Assembly: GCA_037968515.1 (NCBI GenBank)
Contig: JBBKVQ010000315.1
Span: 1 to 16,244 of the forward strand
Length of the DNA stretch: 16,244 bases
Direction of reading: 5' to 3'
From: JBFFMO01 sp037968515
GTDB taxonomy: Bacteria > Myxococcota_A > Bradymonadia > Bradymonadales > Bradymonadaceae
In this document: piece after piece, positions 1 through 6,672 of the stretch
How positions within the stretch are numbered: position 1 is the first letter of the stretch
How the letters are laid out: each line of letters starts with the position of its first letter
Position numbers and translations under genes: made by a program
The notes under the pieces: generated by a model
Told to the model about the DNA's origin: nothing
Database searches by the model: none
What the model saw: the letters and a program-made list of their open reading frames with translations, nothing else

Positions 1-448
1 ACTTATTGGTGTTTGCCGCGATCGGACCTGTAGAAGCCGCCGCCGACTGCACAGCTGCAGCTGCAATCGCTTCACGTCGAATTCGAGCGTCTTCCTCATC
101 ACGGAACTTCGCGGCCGCATCAGCCTGTTCTTTGGCCAAAATCGCCGGATCGATCCACTCGCCGCGAGCCTTCAGATCTTCGATCTTCAGCGCTTCCATG
201 CGGGCGGTTCGTCGTTCTTGGACATGGCCCTGACGTTCGGTCTCGGCAGAGATTCGTGCTTCGGCCTCAAGTCGTTTGCGTGCGTTCTCGGCGTCTCGAA
301 GACGGCGTTCTTCAGCGTCTCGGGCCTGAATCTGCGCCTGAATTCGCTGCTCTTCGGCCTTGGCGTCGTCTTCTGTCTCGTCAAGGATACCCGCTAGCAG
401 GTCATTGGCGTCATCATCACTGGCCCAACGTTGTTGCTTCTTGGTCAC
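1..448 (-). CDS. Charged coiled-coil protein, N-terminal part (runs off left edge)
   Basis: An open frame of 149 codons without a stop runs from a GTG at 448-446 off the left edge. The GTG is preceded by AGGAG (458-454) at 5 nt, and a promoter-like pair lies further upstream. The protein begins MTKKQQRWASDDDANDLLAG and continues as a highly charged, Ala/Glu/Arg/Gln-rich helix with heptad-like spacing (AEEQRIQAQIQARDAEERRL, then repeated R/E/A stretches to about residue 135). It ends in an Ala-rich segment before the window edge. There is no signal peptide or membrane helix in the visible part, so it is probably cytoplasmic. I do not recognise the family; long coiled coils of this type are often scaffolds, but this is not evidence of function. 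It is divergent from the phosphofructokinase gene. The long open frame, the ribosome binding site and typical codon use make it a real gene. Confidence 0.72.
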   Translation of the reverse strand, partial: MTKKQQRWASDDDANDLLAGILDETEDDAKAEEQRIQAQIQARDAEERRLRDAENARKRLEAEARISAETERQGHVQERRTARMEALKIEDLKARGEWIDPAILAKEQADAAAKFRDEEDARIRREAIAAAAVQSAAASTGPIAANTNK

Positions 449-493
449 AACTACTCCTCGTCTTCATGCTGTCGATTGGCTTTCTCGAGATTG

Positions 494-522
494 AGTATAG
501 GGGCGAGTCGCCGATTCCTCAA
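494..522 (-). promoter_or_regulatory. Predicted promoter of the left-edge coiled-coil gene
   Basis: On the minus strand TTGAGG (522-517) and TATACT (499-494) are separated by 17 bases, 4/6 and 5/6 matches to sigma-70 type -35 and -10 boxes. The implied start near 487 gives a leader of about 39 nt containing the AGGAG site. The spacer holds an 11-base palindrome, GGCGAGTCGCC (502-512). Predicted from consensus only. Confidence 0.4.
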
Positions 523-591
523 CAATCAAGCAACGGAGACACATTTCACCGCCACATTAGGTGTTAACGAACCAGATCGGTTTTGGATCTT

Positions 592-626
592 GAGTCGTTG
601 CGACTCGGCCCCGCATGGCCTAAATT
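592..626 (+). promoter_or_regulatory. Predicted promoter of the phosphofructokinase gene with overlapping inverted repeat
   Basis: TTGCGA (598-603) and TAAATT (621-626) are 17 bases apart, each a 4/6 match to the sigma-70 consensus, and would start transcription near 633, some 23 nt before the start codon. The -35-like box sits inside a perfect inverted repeat, GAGTCG-TTG-CGACTC (592-606), a layout expected of a repressor site. The match to consensus is only moderate. Confidence 0.3.
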
Positions 627-655
627 GCGTCGAATTCACCGTTTCGGAGCCCTTC

Positions 656-1945
656 ATGTCAAGAAAACCTCGTATCGCTATTCTCGCCAGCGGCGGCCCT
701 GCCCCGGGTATCAACTCGGTGATCAACGCGGCCACCATCGAAGCCTTAAACGTCGGCTGGGACGTGTACGGCGTGGCGGACGGCTATCGCGGGCTGGTCG
801 AAAACGACATGAAACCCTTGTCGCTTTCGGACGTCGGCTGGATTCATTTCGAAGGCGGCGGCGTGCTGGGCATGTCCCGCACAAACCCGAAAAAACCAGA
901 AAACCTGAGCCGAGTTGTTGCGACGCTCGAGATGAATCAGATCGATATGCTGCTGACGATCGGTGGGGACGACACGGCTTTTGGAGCCGCGACGATCTCG
1001 GACGCGATGGGTGGCAAACTGCGGACCGTTCACGTTCCAAAGACGATCGATAACGACCTGCCGCTGCCAGATGGGGTGCCGACGTTTGGTTACACCACTG
1101 CAAGGCACGTAGGCGTGGGTCTGGTCAAAAACCTGATGCGTGACGCGCAGACCTGCAACCGCTGGTACATCGTGACCAGCATGGGGCGCCAGGCGGGTCA
1201 CCTTGCGCTGGGAATCGGCAAAGCAGCAGGCGCAACGTTGACGCTGATTCCTGAAGAGTTTCCGGAAGCGACCACGGTGGACGCACTGGCGCGAATCCTT
1301 GAAGGCGCAGTCATCAAAGGGCGTAGCCAAGGTCGGAAATGGGGCGTTGCTGTCGTGGCCGAGGGAATCATTGAAAACCTCGATCACAAAGAGCTTGAGC
1401 AGTTTCCTATGATTCGCCGGGATGCCTTTGGGCATTTGATGCTGGCTGATATTCAGCTGGGCCGGATGTTGTGTACGGTCGTCGGCGAGCGCTTGGCAGC
1501 CCGAGACCTGCCGACACAATTCAATGAAGTGACGCTCGGCTACGAGCTGAGGTGCGCCGATCCGGTGCCGTTCGATATTGAATACACGCGTGACCTGGGC
1601 TTCGCAGCGATTCGATTTCTAATCGAAGGCGGCTCGGCCGGCATGGTTATGGTCGTGAACGGTAAAAGGCAGTCGAAGCCATTTCACGAGATGCGCGATC
1701 CGATCACCGGGAAAACCATCGTGCGAAATGTCGATATCACCAGCGAGGGATACCTCGTTGCTCGCAGGTACATGCAGCGCCTGACCGCAAAAGATTTTGA
1801 CTCAAAAGAAGAAATTCAGGTGCTTGCAGAGGCCGCTGGCTGCACAAACGAAGAGTTTGTGGCGTATTTCGGCAGCCTTGTCGAAAATGAGCCGGAAATG
1901 TTCTCGTGGAATGACTCCATTCGCGACGCCCTCAGTCACGGCTAA
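656..1945 (+). CDS. pfp: 6-phosphofructokinase, probably pyrophosphate-dependent
   Basis: Phosphorylates fructose 6-phosphate to fructose 1,6-bisphosphate in the cytoplasm (glycolysis; reversible if PPi is the donor). The 429-residue protein opens with the family's nucleotide-loop region (IAILASGGPAPGINSVI, 7-23). It has GGDDT at 103-107, the catalytic PKTIDND at 128-134 and MGRQAGH at 176-182, followed by the substrate-site PEEFPE. In this family, Asp in GGDD (ATP enzymes have GGDG) together with Lys in PKTIDND (E. coli type has PGTIDND) marks use of PPi rather than ATP; both are present. The ATG at 656 has GGAG at 6 nt, and the protein starts as homologues do. The same frame stays open upstream to 431, but that part has no family similarity and overlaps the promoter region. 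It is longer than E. coli PfkA (320 residues), as usual for PPi types. Monocistronic, ending in a strong terminator. Confidence 0.93.
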   Translation: MSRKPRIAILASGGPAPGINSVINAATIEALNVGWDVYGVADGYRGLVENDMKPLSLSDVGWIHFEGGGVLGMSRTNPKKPENLSRVVATLEMNQIDMLLTIGGDDTAFGAATISDAMGGKLRTVHVPKTIDNDLPLPDGVPTFGYTTARHVGVGLVKNLMRDAQTCNRWYIVTSMGRQAGHLALGIGKAAGATLTLIPEEFPEATTVDALARILEGAVIKGRSQGRKWGVAVVAEGIIENLDHKELEQFPMIRRDAFGHLMLADIQLGRMLCTVVGERLAARDLPTQFNEVTLGYELRCADPVPFDIEYTRDLGFAAIRFLIEGGSAGMVMVVNGKRQSKPFHEMRDPITGKTIVRNVDITSEGYLVARRYMQRLTAKDFDSKEEIQVLAEAAGCTNEEFVAYFGSLVENEPEMFSWNDSIRDALSHG

Positions 1946-1962
1946 ATCGCTTGCTGAAACGA

Positions 1963-1996
1963 AAAAACCCCTTCTCGAAATCGAGCAGGGGTTTTT
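1963..1996. terminator. Bidirectional intrinsic terminator
   Basis: AAAAACCCCT (1963-1972) pairs with AGGGGTTTTT (1987-1996). An inner CTCGA/TCGAG arm (1974-1978 with 1981-1985) completes a long hairpin with one mismatch. It begins 17 bases after the phosphofructokinase stop and leaves a T-run on the plus strand. Because the A-run mirrors the T-run, it can also end minus-strand transcripts of pdhC, which would then carry a roughly 200-nt 3' untranslated region. The rest of the convergent spacer (1997-2194) is pyrimidine-rich on the plus strand, with a short CT run near 2169-2182, and holds no gene that I can support. Confidence 0.88.
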
Positions 1997-2194
1997 CTAT
2001 TTATGGGCAAAACCGAACTTCTATTTGAATCAACTGCGTTACACCTACATCCAACCTAGTGAGAAGAGAGCGTGTTCAACGCAGCGCGGTGGCTGGCCAG
2101 ATCCCTTCCCCACATCCCACCTAATACCTTCAGTTACCTTCCTAATTTCCTTCCCATCCCACCGCGCGTCTCTCTCTCTCTTTCAAGCCTACGC

Positions 2195-3463
2195 TCAAAT
2201 CAGCATCAAGATGGGGTTCTCGAGCAGCTTTCGAAGCTCTAGCAGATAGCCGGCTCCGGCAGCGCCATCAACTGCGCGATGATCGCACGAGAGCGTCACA
2301 CGCATGCGTGTGCCAATACGGAGCTCGCCGTCCACAACGACGGGGATATCTTGCACAGCACCGCAGGCCAGAATCGCGGCCTCGGGCGGGTTGATAATCG
2401 CCGAAAACTCGTCAATTCCAAACATGCCAAGATTCGAGATCGAAAACGTTCCACCCGAGTATTCGTGTGGCTTAAGTCGTTTTTCTCGAGCTCGACCAGC
2501 GAGTTCACGGACTTCGGTCGCGATCGCCGGAAGGGATTTCAAATCTGCGTTGCGGATCACGGGAGTGATCAGACCGTCGTCCACGGCAACCGCAATCCCA
2601 ATGTGCACGTCATCGTACTGAAGCAGATGATCGCCCTGAAACGAAACGTTCACCTTCGGATAGGCTTTAAGCGCCAAGGCCGAGGCCTTGATGATCATGT
2701 CATTGACCGAGACCTTCACACTCGAACCCGAGCTTGCCAGTCCTTCGTTAATCTCTTTTCGTGTCGCCATGGTTTTGGCCATGTCGAATTCGGCGGTGAC
2801 ATAGAAATGGGGCGTCGTGCTCCAAACCTCCAGCAGTCGACGTGCGATGGTCTTTCGCATCTGCGACAGCGGCACTTTCGTCGGCTCAGAATCGGTCGGA
2901 GCCGCCGTTCCGGCGCTCTTCTTCGCGGGAGGATGCGCGATCGCTTCCTCGACATCTCGCATCACGATTCGTCCGCCAGGACCCGATCCAGACAACGACG
3001 AGAGATTCAGTCCTGCCTCTGCGGCCATCTTGCGAGCCACTGGCGAAATCTTCGTGCGGCCATCGTCGGCGGACGCAGGTGTCAGGGCCGGCGGCGATGG
3101 AGCAACTGCGGGCTCGGCCGGAACGCTTGTCTTTTCTGATGCAGCGGAATCTTTCGATTCTGCGGGTTCGGCCTTGTCTGCCGCGCCCGACTTCAGACTG
3201 GCAAGCAGTTCCGAGATGTCTTCGTTCTTTTGGCCAACCACGGCCAAAGGGGCACCCACTGGCAACGCGTCGCCCTTGGCAGCAAGCAGCTTGAGCAAAA
3301 CGCCGTCGTGAAACGACTCCATTTCCATGGTCGCTTTGTCGGTCTCAATTTCGGCGATCAACTCGCCTTCTTTCACCGAGTCGCCTTCTTTCTTGAGCCA
3401 CTCAACGAGCGTGCCTTCGTCCATTGTAGGACTCAGGGCGAGCATCGTGATCAATTCAGCCAT
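2195..3463 (-). CDS. pdhC: Dihydrolipoamide acetyltransferase, E2 of pyruvate dehydrogenase
   Basis: Transfers the acetyl group from E1 through its lipoyl arm to CoA and forms the structural core of the cytoplasmic pyruvate dehydrogenase complex. The 422-residue protein has a single N-terminal lipoyl domain (about 1-80) with the lipoylated lysine in ETDKATME (Lys43). An Ala/Pro/Ser/Glu-rich flexible linker follows (about 86-136), then the peripheral-subunit-binding domain (137-175, KISPVARKMAAEAGL then GPGGRI), a second short linker, and the catalytic domain (about 197-422). The acetyltransferase signature DHRAVDG lies near the end (His395, Asp399). The start at 3463 has GGAG at 8 nt. It is the last of three pdh genes, 33 nt after pdhB. 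A 2-oxoglutarate or branched-chain E2 is less likely given the pdh-type E1 genes beside it. No E3 gene lies in the window. Confidence 0.95.
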   Translation of the reverse strand: MAELITMLALSPTMDEGTLVEWLKKEGDSVKEGELIAEIETDKATMEMESFHDGVLLKLLAAKGDALPVGAPLAVVGQKNEDISELLASLKSGAADKAEPAESKDSAASEKTSVPAEPAVAPSPPALTPASADDGRTKISPVARKMAAEAGLNLSSLSGSGPGGRIVMRDVEEAIAHPPAKKSAGTAAPTDSEPTKVPLSQMRKTIARRLLEVWSTTPHFYVTAEFDMAKTMATRKEINEGLASSGSSVKVSVNDMIIKASALALKAYPKVNVSFQGDHLLQYDDVHIGIAVAVDDGLITPVIRNADLKSLPAIATEVRELAGRAREKRLKPHEYSGGTFSISNLGMFGIDEFSAIINPPEAAILACGAVQDIPVVVDGELRIGTRMRVTLSCDHRAVDGAAGAGYLLELRKLLENPILMLI

Positions 3464-3496
3464 ATATAGATCTCCAGGTTCCTGAAAAAGCAGCTT

Positions 3497-4477
3497 TTAG
3501 TCGACGTAACAAGCGCGTTTGACCGCTTCGATCACGCGCTCTTCGTTCGGCATGTTCAGCGGCTCAAGATTGTAGGCGTAAGGCATAGGAATCTCGCGTT
3601 GGTGCAGCCGGCCTACGGGCGCATCAAGGAAGTCGAACAGGTCTCGACTCACAAAATCGGCGACGCTAGCGCCCATCGAGGCCCAACCCCAGGCTTCCTC
3701 GATAACCACGGCACGGTTGGTCTTTTTGACCGACGCGCGAATCGCATCTTTATCAAGCGGACGCAGCGAACGCAGGTCGACAACCTCGACGCTGATGCCT
3801 TGCTCGGCCAGTGTTTCTGCAGCTGCAAGGGCTACGTGCACCATCCGACTCCAAGTCAGGATCGTACAATCGGTGCCCTCACGCTTCACATCGGCCTTGC
3901 CGATTGGGATCAAATATTCCTCTTCAGGAACCTCGCCTTCCCAACCGTACATGAGCTCGGATTCGATAAAGACTACCGGATCGGGGTCACGAATGGCGGA
4001 CTTCAACAGACCCTTGGCATCGTAAGGAGTGGACGGCATCACGACCTTGAGGCCGGGAATATGCACATACTGCTGTTCAAGCGATTGGGAGTGCTGGGCG
4101 CCAAGATGCCCCGCTGCGCCGCCCGGACCGCGAATCACGATCGGGCACGAGAGCTGGCCGCCAGACATGTACCGCATTTTTGCTGCGGTGTTCATGATCT
4201 GGTCGAGCGCAAGCACCGCAAAATTGAACGTCATCATCTCGACGACTGGCTTCAGGCCAACCATCGCAGCCCCAATACCAATGCCGGCAAAACCTGCTTC
4301 GGTGATGGGCGTGTCGATCACGCGTTTGGGGCCAAATTTGTCCAACAAACCGACGCTTACTTTGTACGCGCCGTTGTATTCCGCGACCTCTTCACCCATC
4401 AAAAAAACGTCTTCGTCTCGCGCCAATTCTTCGGCGAGCGCTTCGTTCAGGGCCTGTCGGTAAGCTAATTTTCTCAT
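3497..4477 (-). CDS. pdhB: Pyruvate dehydrogenase E1 component, beta subunit
   Basis: With PdhA it forms the thiamine-diphosphate-dependent E1, which decarboxylates pyruvate and acetylates the lipoyl arm of E2. From the ATG at 4477 the protein is 326 residues, the usual length. It starts MRKLAYRQALNEALAEEL, and MGEEVAEYNGAYKVS follows at 27-41. DTPITEAGFAGIGIGAA (55-71) carries the glutamate (Glu60) that in this family activates the cofactor's aminopyrimidine ring, followed by VEMMTFNF and the GHLGAQHSQSLE loop. The frame remains open to 4516, which would overlap the end of pdhA, but a perfect AGGAGG lies 6 nt before 4477 and the extra 13 residues are not family-like. It sits 17 nt after pdhA. 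Confidence 0.96.
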   Translation of the reverse strand: MRKLAYRQALNEALAEELARDEDVFLMGEEVAEYNGAYKVSVGLLDKFGPKRVIDTPITEAGFAGIGIGAAMVGLKPVVEMMTFNFAVLALDQIMNTAAKMRYMSGGQLSCPIVIRGPGGAAGHLGAQHSQSLEQQYVHIPGLKVVMPSTPYDAKGLLKSAIRDPDPVVFIESELMYGWEGEVPEEEYLIPIGKADVKREGTDCTILTWSRMVHVALAAAETLAEQGISVEVVDLRSLRPLDKDAIRASVKKTNRAVVIEEAWGWASMGASVADFVSRDLFDFLDAPVGRLHQREIPMPYAYNLEPLNMPNEERVIEAVKRACYVD

Positions 4478-4483
4478 GGTATG

Positions 4484-4489
4484 CCTCCT
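4484..4489 (-). promoter_or_regulatory. Ribosome binding site fixing the pdhB start
   Basis: Perfect AGGAGG, 6 nt before the ATG at 4477, in the 17-nt pdhA-pdhB gap. It decides against the longer in-frame ATG at 4516, which lies inside pdhA. Confidence 0.9.
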
Positions 4490-4494
4490 ATCGC

Positions 4495-5586
4495 TTACTC
4501 GATGTCCCAGGACCAATCGACGTAAATATGTTGCTCATGTTCAGAGACGTCGGGCTGCGGCGACTCTTCGGCAAATTTAAGTGACGCTTTCACGTCGGCC
4601 TTGATTTCGACATCAAACGCCTCGATTTCGTCGAGCGTTCGGATTTTGGATTCCACCAACCAGTTTTGAAGCCGCACGATCGGATCGCCAGCCATTTCAG
4701 CCTCGAGCTCATCCTTGGTGCGGTAATTGGCCGGGTCACTCATTGAGTGCCCACGGAAACGATACGTGTCGATGTTCAAAAGCGTAGGCTTGGACTCGCC
4801 GCGCGCTCGCTCAACGGCTTCTTTGATCCCGAAATAGGCCTTGAAGATGTCCTTACCGTCGATGGTCGCGCTGGCCATGCCATAGGCGTCAGCTTTGACG
4901 GCCAAGTTTTCTACCGACGAAGCACGTTTAAGCTCGGTTCCCATGGCGTATCGGTTGTTCTCGATGATGAAAACGACTGGCAAGCTCCAGAGCTGGGCCA
5001 TGTTGAAGGTTTCATGCACGACGCCCTGATGAATCGAGCCGTCGCCAAGAAAGCCGACCGTGACAGCGTCTTCGTCGCGGTATTTGGCAGCAAACGCGAT
5101 GCCGGCTGCGGTTGGGATTTGACCGCCCACGATGCCCCATCCGCCGTAAAACTTCTTCGAGACATCAAAAAGGTGCATCGAGCCGCCTTTTCCGCGGCTG
5201 CAGCCATCGACCTTTCCGTAAAGCTCGGCCATGACGGCATTGCCGGTCATTCCTTTAGCCAACGCGTGACCATGGTCGCGGTAAGCGGACACCATGTAGT
5301 CGCGCTCTTCTAAGGCTTCGGCGCAAGCAACAGCGACGGGTTCCTGACCAATATAAAGATGGCAAAAGCCTTTGATCTTGCCCATTTGATAGGCTCGGCC
5401 GGCTTGTTCCTCAAAACGCCGCATATGCAGCATCGATTGGTACATCTCGACTATTTTATCGTCACCCAGCTCTTTGCGAGCTTTAGCGGCTGATTTTGGG
5501 TCAAGCCATTCTTGGGTGCCGTTTGATTTCTTGCGGCTCGCGGGCGCCTTTGTAGCGCTGTCCGTCGCGGTTGTTTTTGCGGGCAT
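4495..5586 (-). CDS. pdhA: Pyruvate dehydrogenase E1 component, alpha subunit
   Basis: Catalytic, cofactor-binding partner of PdhB in the alpha2-beta2 E1. The 363-residue protein has a Lys/Ala/Thr/Ser-rich N-terminal tail of about 25 residues, a region that in some E1 enzymes contacts E2. It then has MLHMRRFEEQAGRAYQMGKI (52-71), the GKGGSMHLF loop (132-140), and the thiamine-diphosphate motif opening at GDGSIHQG (181-188) and closing at ENNRYAMGT (209-217). The mobile active-site loop YRFRGHSMSDP (275-285) contains the serines that are phosphorylated in mitochondrial E1. FYGGWGIVGGQIPTAAG and this loop are typical of pyruvate rather than branched-chain E1. The start at 5586 matches family N-termini but has only a weak ribosome binding site. 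It follows the preceding gene by 39 nt with no clear terminator between, so read-through is likely. Confidence 0.96.
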   Translation of the reverse strand: MPAKTTATDSATKAPASRKKSNGTQEWLDPKSAAKARKELGDDKIVEMYQSMLHMRRFEEQAGRAYQMGKIKGFCHLYIGQEPVAVACAEALEERDYMVSAYRDHGHALAKGMTGNAVMAELYGKVDGCSRGKGGSMHLFDVSKKFYGGWGIVGGQIPTAAGIAFAAKYRDEDAVTVGFLGDGSIHQGVVHETFNMAQLWSLPVVFIIENNRYAMGTELKRASSVENLAVKADAYGMASATIDGKDIFKAYFGIKEAVERARGESKPTLLNIDTYRFRGHSMSDPANYRTKDELEAEMAGDPIVRLQNWLVESKIRTLDEIEAFDVEIKADVKASLKFAEESPQPDVSEHEQHIYVDWSWDIE

Positions 5587-5625
5587 GTCTATACCGTCGT
5601 TATCGGTTCATTGCGGGATAATTAC

Positions 5626-6672
5626 TTAGTTGGACCCATCAGGGGCGTCAAGAAGAGCCGCTGTCAGGGGAGCCAATCGAATCGCTTCCGAATCGTCTTC
5701 ATCCTCGGGATCCACTAATCCCATCAGCTGTCTTGAAGCCAGCTTTTTTTCGCGCGCGATCCATCCCAGCACCTTTGTTGCCTCGGCACCGTCGGCTGCT
5801 TTGGAGTTCGAACGTGTGAGCTCGGGTCGGTGTTCGGCGTCGAAAATCCAGATGGCGTCGATGCCCCCGGTCTGCAGGGACTCTAGGATGGGGTGCAGGT
5901 GGTGATCCGCCGATACAGCCAAATGCAGAACGGTGGTCACACATGCGGTCTTGGTTGCCGTCACACTGTCCAAAATGCCGTCGACAAAACCGGCGAGGGT
6001 CACGCCACCGGATTGGACCGCTTCGGAATTGGGCACCGCGTCGTCGCGAAGTGGCAACTTTCCGGCCAATACGACGTCTTGCCCCTGGTCCCGCAAATAG
6101 GCTGCCCAAGCCGCAGCAACCCGCCACGCCATGATCTCCAGATAACCGGGAGCGCCGTTGATTCGAAATTTTGCGGCCTGCGTCGAGTTCACCGAGATCG
6201 TTGCGCCACCAAGAGCGTCAATAGCCCGGTGCACCGCGGCAGTTCCCTTTCCAACGATCAAGATTGCGCCACCCATAGGAATCGGCGCCACAGCGTCCAG
6301 TCCCGGGTGACCGATTTTTCTGGCTTCAAGCGTGCCGCGCAACTCAGCCAGCGGCGGGTGCCGGGGCGAAACAGGAACGCCAGATTCGGCCCAAGCAAGC
6401 TTAGCCATATCGGCGACTGCCAGTGGCAACGGAAACATCGCCGCCTTTGCCAGAAGTTGAATGGCGTCACCCACTTTGGCTTGATGATCACCCAAGGATT
6501 GTGCGCTCACGCGCCGTTGCCCGTCGTAACCGATGATGCGAAACACGTCGGCACCAATGACCACCAAGTGCCCGATCGTGGGCTTGGCGTCGCCACAATC
6601 GACCACGACCTCAAACCCAGACACGTCAACAACTCGTCCGTCAGTCGACTCAAAATCTGCAATTTCGTTCAT
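5626..6672 (-). CDS. Degenerate F1/V1/FliI-type ATPase-like protein (predicted pseudo-ATPase)
   Basis: Seen: a 348-residue soluble protein. Its order of segments follows the alpha/beta subunits of rotary ATPases and FliI. There is an N-terminal beta-barrel-like part (GRVVDVSGFEVVVDCGDAKP, 12-31, then HLVVIGADVFRIIGYDG), a VADMAKLAWAESGVPVSPRHPPL linker (86-108), and PGLDAVAPIPMGGAILIV (123-140) leading to RAIDAL (149-154). The helix AWAAYLRDQGQDVVL (188-202) matches the family's AEYFRDQGKDVLL. Where Walker A (GxxxxGKT) should stand, aligned on RAIDAL, the sequence is VGKGTAAV; where the Walker B Asp should follow DVVL, it reads AGKL. The segment between the two sites is about 45 residues shorter than in AtpA. 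Inferred: a fold relative that no longer hydrolyses ATP. Its ATG overlaps the stop of the preceding gene (TAATG), implying coupled translation. The frame is open upstream to 6771 but that part lies inside the previous gene. Function unknown; the family call is by eye. Confidence 0.8.
   Translation of the reverse strand: MNEIADFESTDGRVVDVSGFEVVVDCGDAKPTIGHLVVIGADVFRIIGYDGQRRVSAQSLGDHQAKVGDAIQLLAKAAMFPLPLAVADMAKLAWAESGVPVSPRHPPLAELRGTLEARKIGHPGLDAVAPIPMGGAILIVGKGTAAVHRAIDALGGATISVNSTQAAKFRINGAPGYLEIMAWRVAAAWAAYLRDQGQDVVLAGKLPLRDDAVPNSEAVQSGGVTLAGFVDGILDSVTATKTACVTTVLHLAVSADHHLHPILESLQTGGIDAIWIFDAEHRPELTRSNSKAADGAEATKVLGWIAREKKLASRQLMGLVDPEDEDDSEAIRLAPLTAALLDAPDGSN

Noticed and set aside
431..655. 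N-terminal extension of the phosphofructokinase to 431
   Set aside because: The extra 75 residues have no family similarity, the ATG at 656 has GGAG at the right distance, and the extension overlaps the predicted promoters and the divergent gene's leader.
746..1519. Minus-strand frame of 257 codons inside the phosphofructokinase gene
   Set aside because: Shadow of the well-conserved plus-strand gene; its translation is rich in His, Arg and Gln with no recognisable motif.
2279..3139. Long open frame on the plus strand opposite pdhC (286 codons), and similar plus-strand frames at 3599-4468, 4747-5313, 5893-6675 and 7767-8327
   Set aside because: They lie wholly opposite genes with clear function or coupling, have Arg/His-rich shadow composition, no domain pattern and no suitable ribosome binding site.
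4495..5586. Branched-chain 2-oxoacid or acetoin dehydrogenase as the identity of the E1/E2 genes
   Set aside because: The E1 alpha loops FYGGWGIVGGQ and YRFRGHSMSDP and the E1 beta sequence fit pyruvate dehydrogenase best; substrate remains unproven but this is the stronger reading.
5587..5680. Separate promoter for pdhA (TTGACG at 5651-5646)
   Set aside because: The -35 match is good but no acceptable -10 lies at 16-18 nt (TAAGTA at 17), so I do not list it as a feature.
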